A stretch of DNA of 45,161 nt from an uncultured Anaeroplasma sp. GTDB lineage: Bacteria > Bacillota_I > Bacilli_A > Acholeplasmatales > Anaeroplasmataceae. How positions within the stretch are numbered: the first letter of the stretch is position 1; every line of letters begins with the position of its first letter. The position numbers and the translations under genes are program-made. Below are positions 8,501 through 15,843 of the stretch, piece by piece. Under the pieces are notes generated by a model. That model was not told where the DNA came from. It saw only the letters and a program-made list of their open reading frames with translations, and did not search any database. The stretch lies in contig CAKQBG010000010.1 of the NCBI GenBank assembly GCA_934216145.1, forward strand, positions 1-45,161, given 5' to 3'.

Positions 8501-10046
8501 TGATTCATATTATAATGATGTTACAATGACATTAAGTGATACTAAATTATCTGTTGTTTTAAATGGTGAAACATATTCATTCTCTTTAAAGGGATCTACT
8601 AAAATAGACGTACCAGAGAGCTTAGTTGGTACATGGTCTAATGAAGGTACTTCATTAGAAATAACAGCTGATGGAAAGATTTATGATGGTGAATATACTT
8701 ATAATATTACTAGTATTACAGATGTAAAAATTACAGCAACTGATGTTGATGATTCAACTTATACAATTGAAATCGATATTAATTCAGATGGTACATTGAC
8801 TTATTTAGACCTTGTTTATACAAAAGAAAATGGTACAACTGAAACTGTTAAGGTTAATGCTAATTTCTTAGGTACTTGGAAGAATGGAGATAATGTATTT
8901 GTAATTACAGAAGATTCTGTCAAATTTGGAAATATTGATTTAACAGTTGTATCATGTAATGAAACAGAGCTTGTCGTATATGGTACTGGCTTCCCTCAAG
9001 ATACTATTAAGTTATCTGAAGATAAGCAATCATTCGTTTTTAGTAGTGTTACCTATACAAAGGATGAAACAACTACTGAGCTTGCTATATTAGCAAAATA
9101 TTTAGGATCTTGGTATGGAAGTGATGATTATACAAAATTGGTTATCGGAGAAACTAATGCTTCTTTAACAGACTTTACATTTGTAGAATATGTTTCATGT
9201 ACTGATTCTAATATTGTTATAGCATTTAGTGATTTAACGGAATCATTTAATATTACGTTTACCTATGAGAATGGGAAATTAATTGCTAGTAATCTAAATG
9301 ACATTGTATTCTCTCAACAAAATCAAGAGGTAGAAGTAGTTAAAGTTAACTCTAACTTTGTTGGCACTTGGGTTAATGATGTATCAAGTTTTGTCATTAC
9401 TGAAGATTCAGTAACATATAATGGAAAAGCTTTAACTGTTGTTTCTTGTACTGAAGCTGAGCTTACTGTTTATGGTAATGAATTTCCACAAGTAACACTA
9501 AAACTTTCTACAGATAAAAATTCAATTGTATTTGATAATTATACATATACTAAAAAAAATCTTGAATTAAAGGTTCCAAGTTATTTTATAGGTAAATGGG
9601 TTGATTCGACAAATTCTTCATATAAATTAGAAATAACTGAATCGAAATTAATAATAAATGGTGGTCTTGAGTTAACTGTTTCAGCGGTTGAAGAAAATAA
9701 GGTTGTTTTTGGCAGTGATTCTTCTAAAATGGATCTAACTTATATAAAAGATACAAATACTTTAACTGATGGACAGTACACTTTTGTAGTAGATAATTCT
9801 ATTGATTCTAGTGTTATTCCTAATGCATTTATTGGAGAATGGGCTTCAACTGATAATACAGTTGTAGTATTTGAAGAAAAGCGTGTTAAATATGGTGAGA
9901 ATTATGCTCAAGAATTTACTGTAGTTGATGAAAAAACAGTTATAATTTCTTTATATGGAAGTGATATTACATTTAAATTAAATGATGATGGAACTATTAC
10001 ATCTAGATATAGTGGTTCAGAAAATACTATATTAACAAAAAAATAA
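5508..10046 (+). CDS. Giant repeat lipoprotein with Ig-like domain and FxGxW modules
   Basis: A 1512-residue surface lipoprotein of unknown function. The signal peptide ends in lipobox LASC (Cys22). A Thr/Ser/Pro/Lys spacer (23-87) encoded by 36-bp repeats follows. Residues about 90-167 resemble a bacterial Ig-like (Big_3-type) domain. The middle is beta-rich and unassigned. Three modules starting L-x-G-x-Y (near 657, 757 and 856) precede seven modules of about 80 residues starting F/L/Y-I/L/V-G-x-W (near 960, 1040, 1120, 1198, 1284, 1360 and 1441). The third and fifth are close copies, sharing a VITEDSV core and a VVSC motif. Each module looks like a small beta-barrel or lipocalin-like unit, a guess from the G-x-W start. 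The next gene carries one copy of the same module. The gene has its own promoter and terminator and is probably monocistronic. Confidence 0.85.
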   Translation: MKKRFIFASILAATTAISLASCNQQGSTPTSTPSDTATSAPTSTSTSKPTSAPTSTSTSKPTSAPTSTPTSKPTSTPTSTPTSTPSTETVSALSLELSGYKTNFKIGDDFAAGDLKCIATMSDNTEKEVSLNDLTIDSSNVNMDKAGTYDVKVTYKGANSTYSVYVNYETIDDAILNSVDEMNSVSNGTLVYKNELVNSTSGFDLIKTQDYTYGKSFVKINFVENGITHYYSTYNGNVLGVEVNGDTKTKITSREDGGQIFEEETQYIGTDFFSNGYMTAFGAEGLVEYIYDYMTSDVYGQVSQKIENGVYSFGFNLIQKISGKIFFKRVEVEFTLNEFGNIATADCKLISYNDNIIESLDDEAVKSLPLTLSKAQDADGKEKNIFILNEDAKICSITSYKFSQTHGERHNDNENPYTIDKVQISSFKVYDMDNNEVEDNKQYVLDLDNGNVVGDADVNYKHKYLFEYDIKEILPETAISTIDKINVSIVGTYKNGNPINSDDYLIYASLTDNHLTLRINTPCDFDLVLSSDHYTRTIKYSVDYESPYKIGTKVCEDGENTEFVNASEYTMYQSNELYLIADIPANYDPNYTLELPEGVSASLVKTTLNGVECYKFVASEKGKYTITIKSAAKADGTAGVTSTITVEVMENPNVSEILSGNYEVVIANTKYSISLTPSAENSLEGTAVITDTTTNLTETVKYNYSTESFVTNHVSGESFGFEFDLSTKYILNLASGKNKYALARPGQSEEDLKKALALLNGTYTGTFAAVGMSYDYKFTPDGDGLATGKLEVSNGSQSGIYTYTFDITTRKINTVYLSGKKLLGSQELTITTDLKIHTSFFGGVDLEKKKYDVNAILSGKYTLTDSTQTYNIEFKDNKLYVKRISKSKTKEATYTYEYNESTGLVKVTKIEGVKTYIEDNLYIVDGILCLQGFVWVDGKQTPGYTPFVKEKIKISEAFIGEWVSNDSEEIIVIKEETVTISGNEATIKTFDGTTLVVNDSYYNDVTMTLSDTKLSVVLNGETYSFSLKGSTKIDVPESLVGTWSNEGTSLEITADGKIYDGEYTYNITSITDVKITATDVDDSTYTIEIDINSDGTLTYLDLVYTKENGTTETVKVNANFLGTWKNGDNVFVITEDSVKFGNIDLTVVSCNETELVVYGTGFPQDTIKLSEDKQSFVFSSVTYTKDETTTELAILAKYLGSWYGSDDYTKLVIGETNASLTDFTFVEYVSCTDSNIVIAFSDLTESFNITFTYENGKLIASNLNDIVFSQQNQEVEVVKVNSNFVGTWVNDVSSFVITEDSVTYNGKALTVVSCTEAELTVYGNEFPQVTLKLSTDKNSIVFDNYTYTKKNLELKVPSYFIGKWVDSTNSSYKLEITESKLIINGGLELTVSAVEENKVVFGSDSSKMDLTYIKDTNTLTDGQYTFVVDNSIDSSVIPNAFIGEWASTDNTVVVFEEKRVKYGENYAQEFTVVDEKTVIISLYGSDITFKLNDDGTITSRYSGSENTILTKK
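5637..5744 (+). repeat. Three 36-bp tandem repeats in the Thr/Pro spacer
   Basis: Copies are at 5637-5672, 5673-5708 and 5709-5744. The first two are identical and the third differs at a few bases. The unit is a multiple of three and encodes a 12-residue TS-T/A-P type spacer, so copy-number change would lengthen or shorten the stalk in frame. Confidence 0.85.
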
Positions 10047-10073
10047 TATTATTATAAAACTAATTAATAAAAT

Positions 10074-10109
10074 GGCTAGTGAATAAATCACTAGTCTTTT
10101 TATTTTTTT
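10074..10109 (+). terminator. Rho-independent terminator after the giant lipoprotein
   Basis: The 9-bp stem GGCTAGTGA (10074-10082) / TCACTAGTC (10088-10096), with one G-T pair and a 5-nt loop, is followed by a T-rich tract broken by a single A. Confidence 0.85.
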
Positions 10110-10228
10110 GTGAAAATACAAATTTTTATAGATATTTTAGCAAAAAAACGAATAAAAATAGAAAAAAATAAAAAAACATTGAACTAAAATGAACAAAATG
10201 CAAGAAATTAATCGTTTTTTAATTGATT

Positions 10229-10258
10229 TTGACTTGTTAAAGTAATAAAATATCTAAT
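10229..10258 (+). promoter_or_regulatory. Candidate promoter of the MoxR/vWA operon
   Basis: TTGACT (10229-10234) is followed after 16 nt by TATCTA (10251-10256), or after 18 nt by TCTAAT (10253-10258). It lies about 45 nt before the ATG at 10300, which has a good GGGGAG ribosome binding site. Confidence 0.5.
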
Positions 10259-10299
10259 GTATATTTTTATATAAATTTAGGGAAAAAGGGGAGATTAAG

Positions 10300-12039
10300 A
10301 TGAATGATGGATTTTTAGCCTTTAAAAAGAAAATTTTTAAAGAATTATTAATTAAATCATTGATGATATCTTTAGGTACTTCATTAATTATTTTTGGAAT
10401 ATTATTAATTTTAAATAAATTATTGATTATTAATTTAAATATCTTTTTAATTATTGGAATATCTTTATTGGCATTAATGCTGATTTTTATTTTTATTTAT
10501 TTTGTATTTAAACCAACTGATGAAAAAATCGCAAAAAGATTAGACCATACATTTGGTATGAACGAAAAGGTTCAAACAATGATTGCTTTTAAGGATGATA
10601 ATAATTTTATTGTAGAACTACAAAGAGAAAATACAAATGAAAAATTAAAAAATACTCCTCTAAAGCTTTTAAGATATAAAATAAGTATTTTTGCTATTAT
10701 ATTAATGACTTTGGGCTTAGGATCAACAATTGCTTCAATATCAATTCCAACAAAATCAAATGTTACAATACCTGATGGACCGATTGATCCTTCATATACA
10801 TTAACAGAAAAGCAAATAATGAAAATACAAGAATTGATAAAATATGTAAATAATTCTAAAATGCTTGATTCAACAAAGGATGTATATGTTGAGAAATTAA
10901 ATTATCTTATAGACTTACTTGAGGCTTCAACAAAAGAAAGCGAAATGAAACAAAATGTTTTATTTTCTATTAGCGAAATTTTAGTATATATGAAGACAAT
11001 CAATACTAATGTTGAATTAGGTGATTTATTGAAGAAAATTGAACCAGTTGTTATTCCTATAGAAAAAAGAGATACTGATTTACCTACTGATAAAATCACC
11101 TCAAACTTTATTGGTTTATGGAGACAAAAGGATGATGCTAGCAATGAGGTTATTATTAGAAAAGATAGCTTAACATATCAAAATGTAAGTAAAAGTATAA
11201 CTAAATATACAACTAATTCTATTGAATTTGAAATTGAAGAAGAAAATGAAAATTTTGAAAAGGTAATGGTTACTTATAAGTTTACTATTGATGGAAAGTT
11301 ATATAAATTTGATACTGAAATTGCAAGCTTCGAGAAAATAGAAAAATTTGAAAAATTATTATTATTAGGATCTTATACTAAATATTATTCAGTTGTTGAT
11401 AATGAACAAGTATTTACTAATATATTAAATGATTATTCAGATTTAGATATAGAAAGATTAAACACTAAAGTTAATAATGATATTGATGCTTTTAGTAAAA
11501 TCTTAAGTGAATTAACAAATAAAGAAGATGTTATTTATACAAGCACTGATTTATTAATTCAAGGTTTAAAGAAAGTATTGACTACATCAGATTCCGAGAA
11601 GCTTAATAATGTTATCTCATCTTATAATGAGTTTGCGACTATTCTAAATACCGAAATGACAACAATGAAGGAAAATAGAGATGTTGCTTGGCATGTTGAA
11701 GATGTATTAAGAGAATTATTTGGATTAGAAGCTGCTTCTAATCGAGAATATTCTGATCCTGATAATAAAGGAAATAATAATGACTCATCTAGTGATAATG
11801 ATGGCAATGGTGGAAACACATTGAATCCAGGTGGAATTGGAAAAGGTGATTCACAATTTGGTAGTGATGATAAATTTTATGATATTTTCAAAAAGGAATG
11901 GGACTCATATGGTAAATATTATGGAGATTACACAGCATTTATCAATGATTTATTAAAGGATGATTCAATTTCTGAGGAAATGAAACAATTTATAAAAGAT
12001 TACTTAGCTAAGCTATTAAATAATAATCAAGGAAATTAA
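10300..12039 (+). CDS. DUF4175-like membrane protein of the MoxR/vWA operon
   Basis: A 579-residue membrane protein and the first gene of the operon. Transmembrane segments are at about 20-43, 47-70 and 127-148. The cytoplasmic segment between the second and third (IAKRLDHTFGMNEKVQTMI) resembles the conserved region of DUF4175-type proteins that accompany MoxR and BatA genes. After the third segment the chain is extracytoplasmic. It has a helical stretch, one module beginning F-I-G-L-W near residue 269 that matches the repeats of the neighbouring giant lipoprotein, a long helical coiled-coil-like part, a Gly/Asn/Ser linker (about 485-520) and an acidic helical tail. Only 13 bases separate it from the MoxR gene. 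Its role is probably structural, linking the ATPase side to an outside partner. This is inferred. Confidence 0.7.
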   Translation: MNDGFLAFKKKIFKELLIKSLMISLGTSLIIFGILLILNKLLIINLNIFLIIGISLLALMLIFIFIYFVFKPTDEKIAKRLDHTFGMNEKVQTMIAFKDDNNFIVELQRENTNEKLKNTPLKLLRYKISIFAIILMTLGLGSTIASISIPTKSNVTIPDGPIDPSYTLTEKQIMKIQELIKYVNNSKMLDSTKDVYVEKLNYLIDLLEASTKESEMKQNVLFSISEILVYMKTINTNVELGDLLKKIEPVVIPIEKRDTDLPTDKITSNFIGLWRQKDDASNEVIIRKDSLTYQNVSKSITKYTTNSIEFEIEEENENFEKVMVTYKFTIDGKLYKFDTEIASFEKIEKFEKLLLLGSYTKYYSVVDNEQVFTNILNDYSDLDIERLNTKVNNDIDAFSKILSELTNKEDVIYTSTDLLIQGLKKVLTTSDSEKLNNVISSYNEFATILNTEMTTMKENRDVAWHVEDVLRELFGLEAASNREYSDPDNKGNNNDSSSDNDGNGGNTLNPGGIGKGDSQFGSDDKFYDIFKKEWDSYGKYYGDYTAFINDLLKDDSISEEMKQFIKDYLAKLLNNNQGN

Positions 12040-12052
12040 AGGAGAGAAAAAA

Positions 12053-13039
12053 ATGGAAAATATTGAAAAGGTTAAAAAGTTTAGTCAAACAATTAATACA
12101 ATTGAACAAGAAATTCGTAAGGATGTAGTTGGACAAAATGATATTGTTAATAATGTTATTATTGCTATTATAGCAGGGGGTAATGTATTACTTGAAGGTG
12201 TACCAGGAGTTGGTAAAACACGTTTAGTGCGTACATTAGGTAAAACATTAAATTTACCATTCTCAAGAATTCAATTTACTCCAGATTTAATGCCATCTGA
12301 TGTTACAGGTACTAATATTATTGAAAAGGATGAAAATGGAAGAATGAAAACAGTATTCCAAAGAGGACCTATTTTCGCTAATTTAGTACTAGCTGATGAA
12401 ATTAACCGTGCTACACCAAAAACACAATCAGCCATGCTAGAGGTAATGCAAGAGCATAAGGTTACAATTTCAAATCAAAGCTATAAAATGGCAGAACCTT
12501 TCTTTGTATTAGCTACTGAAAACCCAATTGAACAAGATGGTACATATCCACTTCCTGAAGCTCAAATGGACCGTTTCATGTTTAAGCTAATTATGAAATT
12601 CCCAACAATTCAAGAATTAAAAGATATTGTAAATATGACACAAATTACATTAGATGAAACTGCTACAGCAGTAGTTGATGGTGAGACTATTCTTGAAATG
12701 AGAGAATTAGCTAAGAGTGTACCTGTAATTGATGATGTTTTAGATTATGCAATGAAGATTGTAGCATTATCACATCCAGAGCTTGAAAATACTTCTGAAA
12801 CTGCAAAGAAATATATTAAATATGGCGTTTCTCCTCGTGCTGGACAAGCATTGATTACAGCTGCAAAGGTACGTGCATTAATTAATGGTAATTATAATGT
12901 TTCAATTGAAGATATTGATGCATTAGCTTATCCTGTATTAAGACATAGAATAAAAATTAATTATACAGCTATTAATGATCATTTATCAGTTGATGAAGTT
13001 ATTAGCTTATTAATTAAGGAAGCTAAAAAGGTAAAGTAA
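12053..13039 (+). CDS. MoxR-family AAA+ ATPase
   Basis: A 328-residue cytoplasmic AAA+ ATPase. Walker A GVPGVGKT is at 49-56 and Walker B (LVLADEINRA, catalytic D115-E116) at 111-120. It is followed by the family-typical TPKTQSAMLEVMQE stretch, a sensor 1 region (LATENP) and a C-terminal lid with SPRAGQ. MoxR proteins act as chaperone-like ATPases with vWA-domain partners, whose metal site often contacts the client. Here the next three genes supply DUF58 and vWA partners in the usual order. The ribosome binding site AAAGGAGAG precedes the start. Length and motifs are normal, so assignment to the family is firm; the client is unknown. Confidence 0.95.
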   Translation: MENIEKVKKFSQTINTIEQEIRKDVVGQNDIVNNVIIAIIAGGNVLLEGVPGVGKTRLVRTLGKTLNLPFSRIQFTPDLMPSDVTGTNIIEKDENGRMKTVFQRGPIFANLVLADEINRATPKTQSAMLEVMQEHKVTISNQSYKMAEPFFVLATENPIEQDGTYPLPEAQMDRFMFKLIMKFPTIQELKDIVNMTQITLDETATAVVDGETILEMRELAKSVPVIDDVLDYAMKIVALSHPELENTSETAKKYIKYGVSPRAGQALITAAKVRALINGNYNVSIEDIDALAYPVLRHRIKINYTAINDHLSVDEVISLLIKEAKKVK

Positions 13040-13045
13040 TAATAT

Positions 13046-13930
13046 ATGGGAAAATATGCAATAAATGAAGAATTTTTGCAGCAAATTGAAACTCTAGAAT
13101 TGATATTAAAAAATAATGTTGCCGGAATTTTTGGTGGAAATCACCAAAGCAAGAATTTTGGTTCATCATGTGAATTTGCCGATTATAGAGATTATATTCC
13201 AGGAGATGATATTACTAAAATCGATTGGAATGCTTATGCAAGATTTGAGCATTTATATTTGAAGCAATATTTAGATGAAAGAAGACTTCACACTAAAATT
13301 TATATTGATGCTAGTAGATCAATGGATTTTGGAAAAACTGAAAAAGCAACAAAGACACTTCAGGTTGCTGCAGCATTTGCATATCTATCTATTGTATTAA
13401 TGGATAAGGTATCTATATATTATGTTCAGAATAACAAGGTATTTGATTTAATCTTAAATATAGCTGATAAGGATACTTTCTATAATTCTATTAATAAGCT
13501 TAATGAAATAGAATTCACAGGAGATTTCTTATTTAGTGAAGGATTACTTCCTACTAAGGTTGGCTATGGAGATGGATTATCTATTGTTATTTCTGATTTT
13601 TTAACTGATAATGATTATCAACAAGGATTAGATTATTTGATTAATAAGAAAAGAGATTTATTATGTGTTCAGGTATTATCAAAGGAAGAATTACACCCTA
13701 CTATTCGTGGTAAAATTCATTATTTTGATAGTGAAACTGCAACAAATGATTATCGTAAATTTGTTAATAAGGATGTAGTAAAGGCTTATCATGAAGCTGT
13801 TAATTATATTACTACATCATTAAGTGAATTTTGCTATGCGAGAGGTGCTAATTATTTATTAGTGCCAGATAACAAATCTATCAATCAAATATTTATGGAA
13901 ATGTTTGTTGAGAAGGGGGTATTAAAATGA
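13046..13930 (+). CDS. DUF58 protein with vWA-like fold
   Basis: A 294-residue protein, the short soluble form of DUF58 without N-terminal membrane helices. The family signature runs from about residue 40: FADYRDYIPGDD, then KIDWNAYAR, then YLDERR. It continues into a vWA-like start with DxSxS at D88-S90-S92, which would form a metal-ion-dependent adhesion site. DUF58 proteins are standard partners of MoxR ATPases. The gene starts 6 nt after the MoxR stop without a strong ribosome binding site, suggesting reinitiation. Its TGA stop overlaps the next ATG (ATGA), so translation is coupled in both directions. The TGA also shows that TGA is read as stop here. Confidence 0.92.
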   Translation: MGKYAINEEFLQQIETLELILKNNVAGIFGGNHQSKNFGSSCEFADYRDYIPGDDITKIDWNAYARFEHLYLKQYLDERRLHTKIYIDASRSMDFGKTEKATKTLQVAAAFAYLSIVLMDKVSIYYVQNNKVFDLILNIADKDTFYNSINKLNEIEFTGDFLFSEGLLPTKVGYGDGLSIVISDFLTDNDYQQGLDYLINKKRDLLCVQVLSKEELHPTIRGKIHYFDSETATNDYRKFVNKDVVKAYHEAVNYITTSLSEFCYARGANYLLVPDNKSINQIFMEMFVEKGVLK

Positions 13931-15843
13931 CATTTGTTTATCCTCTTGGACTTTTAGGTTTAATTGGTATTCCGATTTTAATAATTATTTATATTATTAA
14001 AAACAAATATACAGAACAAACAATTACAAGTACATATATTTGGAATTTAAGTGAAAAATTCTTAAAAAATAAAAAGCCTATATCAAAGCTAAAAGGCTTA
14101 ATTAGTTTAATTATGCAATGTCTAGCTGTACTTGCGATTTCTTTGATTTTAGCTCATCCTATTTTTATTATTCCTAATGCAGCAAATGATTATTGCTTTA
14201 TTTTAGATGCATCTGCAAGTATGAATAAAATTCAGGATAATAAAACAAGATTTGAAATAGCTAAGGATAAAATAAAAGAAGAAATATATTCGTCATTAGA
14301 TGGAAGTAAATATTCTTTTATTGTTGTTGGAAACGAAATAGTTGAATACACAGATTATACATCAAAAAATAAAGCTATTGAAACTATAGATAATATTGAG
14401 TGTTCATACATTTCTAATAATTGTACTAATTCAATAAAATATGCTCAAGAATATTATGATAAAAATCGTTCTTTAAAAACTTATTTATATACTGATAAGA
14501 ACTATACTGTAGAAAACATTAATTTGATTAATGTAGGTAATAATGAAGCTAATTATGCAATAGTAGATGGTAAATATCAGATTAATAATGGATATACAAA
14601 TTCTGAAGGAAATTATGTTAAAGGAACAATTAAATTTTCAGGAAATGTAATTTCATATACTAATGATTCAAAAATAGATTTAGAATTATATGTTGATGAA
14701 GAGCTTATCGATGAAATGAGTGTTGATGTTAAATCAAGTGAGCAATATGAATATGCATTTGAGGTTGAATTGTCAACATTTAGAAAAGCTAGAATTCATA
14801 TTAAAAATGAGGATTCATTAGCTTTAGATAATGATTATGAATTATATAATATCTCTGAAGAACAAGATTATAAGGCTTTAATAGTTAGTGACAATGAATT
14901 CTATTTACAAAGTATTTTAAAGGTTTATGATAAGGTTAAAACTATTGACATCATAAAGCCAAGCACTTATTCTAATTCATATAGTGGATATAACCTTTAT
15001 ATTTTTGATTCTTACTCACCTGATTCTTTACCTACTGATGGTACTATATGGTTTTTTAACCCTAAAAAGAGTATTACTGGATCTAGATTCTCATATCGTA
15101 ATTCTATTGATTTAAATGAAAATAATACAGATTCTAAATATGAAGGAAAAGAATTAATTCAAGCTACAGTTTATGGCGAAGAGAAAAAGCTTGTCGAAGG
15201 ATTAATTAAAACTGATGGTAAAGATGAAAATAAATATGGCTTATATGTTATGAAATATAATATATATGGCATTAATAAAAATTTTACAACTTTATTTACT
15301 TGTGATGATAATCCAATAATATTTACTGGAGTGTCTCAATATGGAAATCGTGAGGTTGTTTTTGGATTTGATTTACATAATTCCAATTTGCCTTTAAGTT
15401 ATAATTATATTAGATTAATGTCTAATCTATTAGATTATTCTTTCCCTACAGTACTTGAAAAATCTAATTATGTATGTGGTGATAGTGCACTAATTAATCT
15501 TTTACCAAATACAAAATCAATTAAAATTACTTCTCCAAGTAATTCTACAAGATATATTGATGTGAATAGCGCAACATCAAGCTTTCTATTAACAGAAATT
15601 GGAAATTATACTGTTTCGATAACACTTGAAAACAATACTGTTATGGAATTAAATATATATTCAAGCTATCCGCTTGAAGAAAATACTGATACAACTATAG
15701 ATACATTAAAATTAGTTGGTCAACCTGAAAATAATTATTCAGATGGTCGCTATGACAATCTTATCATATTATTTATTTTATTAGGACTACTATTTGTAGC
15801 AGATTGGATGGTGTATTGCTATGAGCAACATCAACTTTTCTAA
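13927..15843 (+). CDS. BatA-like membrane protein with vWA domain
   Basis: A 638-residue protein that starts with the aerotolerance-regulator N-terminal pattern (BatA, PF07584-like). It has a transmembrane segment at about 5-23, a cytoplasmic stretch with FLKNKKP, and a second segment at about 60-82. The vWA domain follows directly, with DxSxS at D94-S96-S98. The remaining extracytoplasmic part is beta-rich and lacks a recognised domain. A final transmembrane segment lies at about 615-630 with a short polar tail. Such proteins are membrane partners of MoxR/DUF58 systems. The end overlaps the next gene by 23 bases, so expression is coupled. The name Bat comes from a Bacteroides locus; a role in oxygen tolerance is not established for this branch. 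Confidence 0.85.
   Translation: MTFVYPLGLLGLIGIPILIIIYIIKNKYTEQTITSTYIWNLSEKFLKNKKPISKLKGLISLIMQCLAVLAISLILAHPIFIIPNAANDYCFILDASASMNKIQDNKTRFEIAKDKIKEEIYSSLDGSKYSFIVVGNEIVEYTDYTSKNKAIETIDNIECSYISNNCTNSIKYAQEYYDKNRSLKTYLYTDKNYTVENINLINVGNNEANYAIVDGKYQINNGYTNSEGNYVKGTIKFSGNVISYTNDSKIDLELYVDEELIDEMSVDVKSSEQYEYAFEVELSTFRKARIHIKNEDSLALDNDYELYNISEEQDYKALIVSDNEFYLQSILKVYDKVKTIDIIKPSTYSNSYSGYNLYIFDSYSPDSLPTDGTIWFFNPKKSITGSRFSYRNSIDLNENNTDSKYEGKELIQATVYGEEKKLVEGLIKTDGKDENKYGLYVMKYNIYGINKNFTTLFTCDDNPIIFTGVSQYGNREVVFGFDLHNSNLPLSYNYIRLMSNLLDYSFPTVLEKSNYVCGDSALINLLPNTKSIKITSPSNSTRYIDVNSATSSFLLTEIGNYTVSITLENNTVMELNIYSSYPLEENTDTTIDTLKLVGQPENNYSDGRYDNLIILFILLGLLFVADWMVYCYEQHQLF

Noticed and set aside
13928..13930. 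Possible mycoplasma-type code (TGA as Trp)
   Set aside because: TGA ends the DUF58 gene in a typical ATGA overlap, all genes use TGG for Trp, and the long frames are free of internal TGA.
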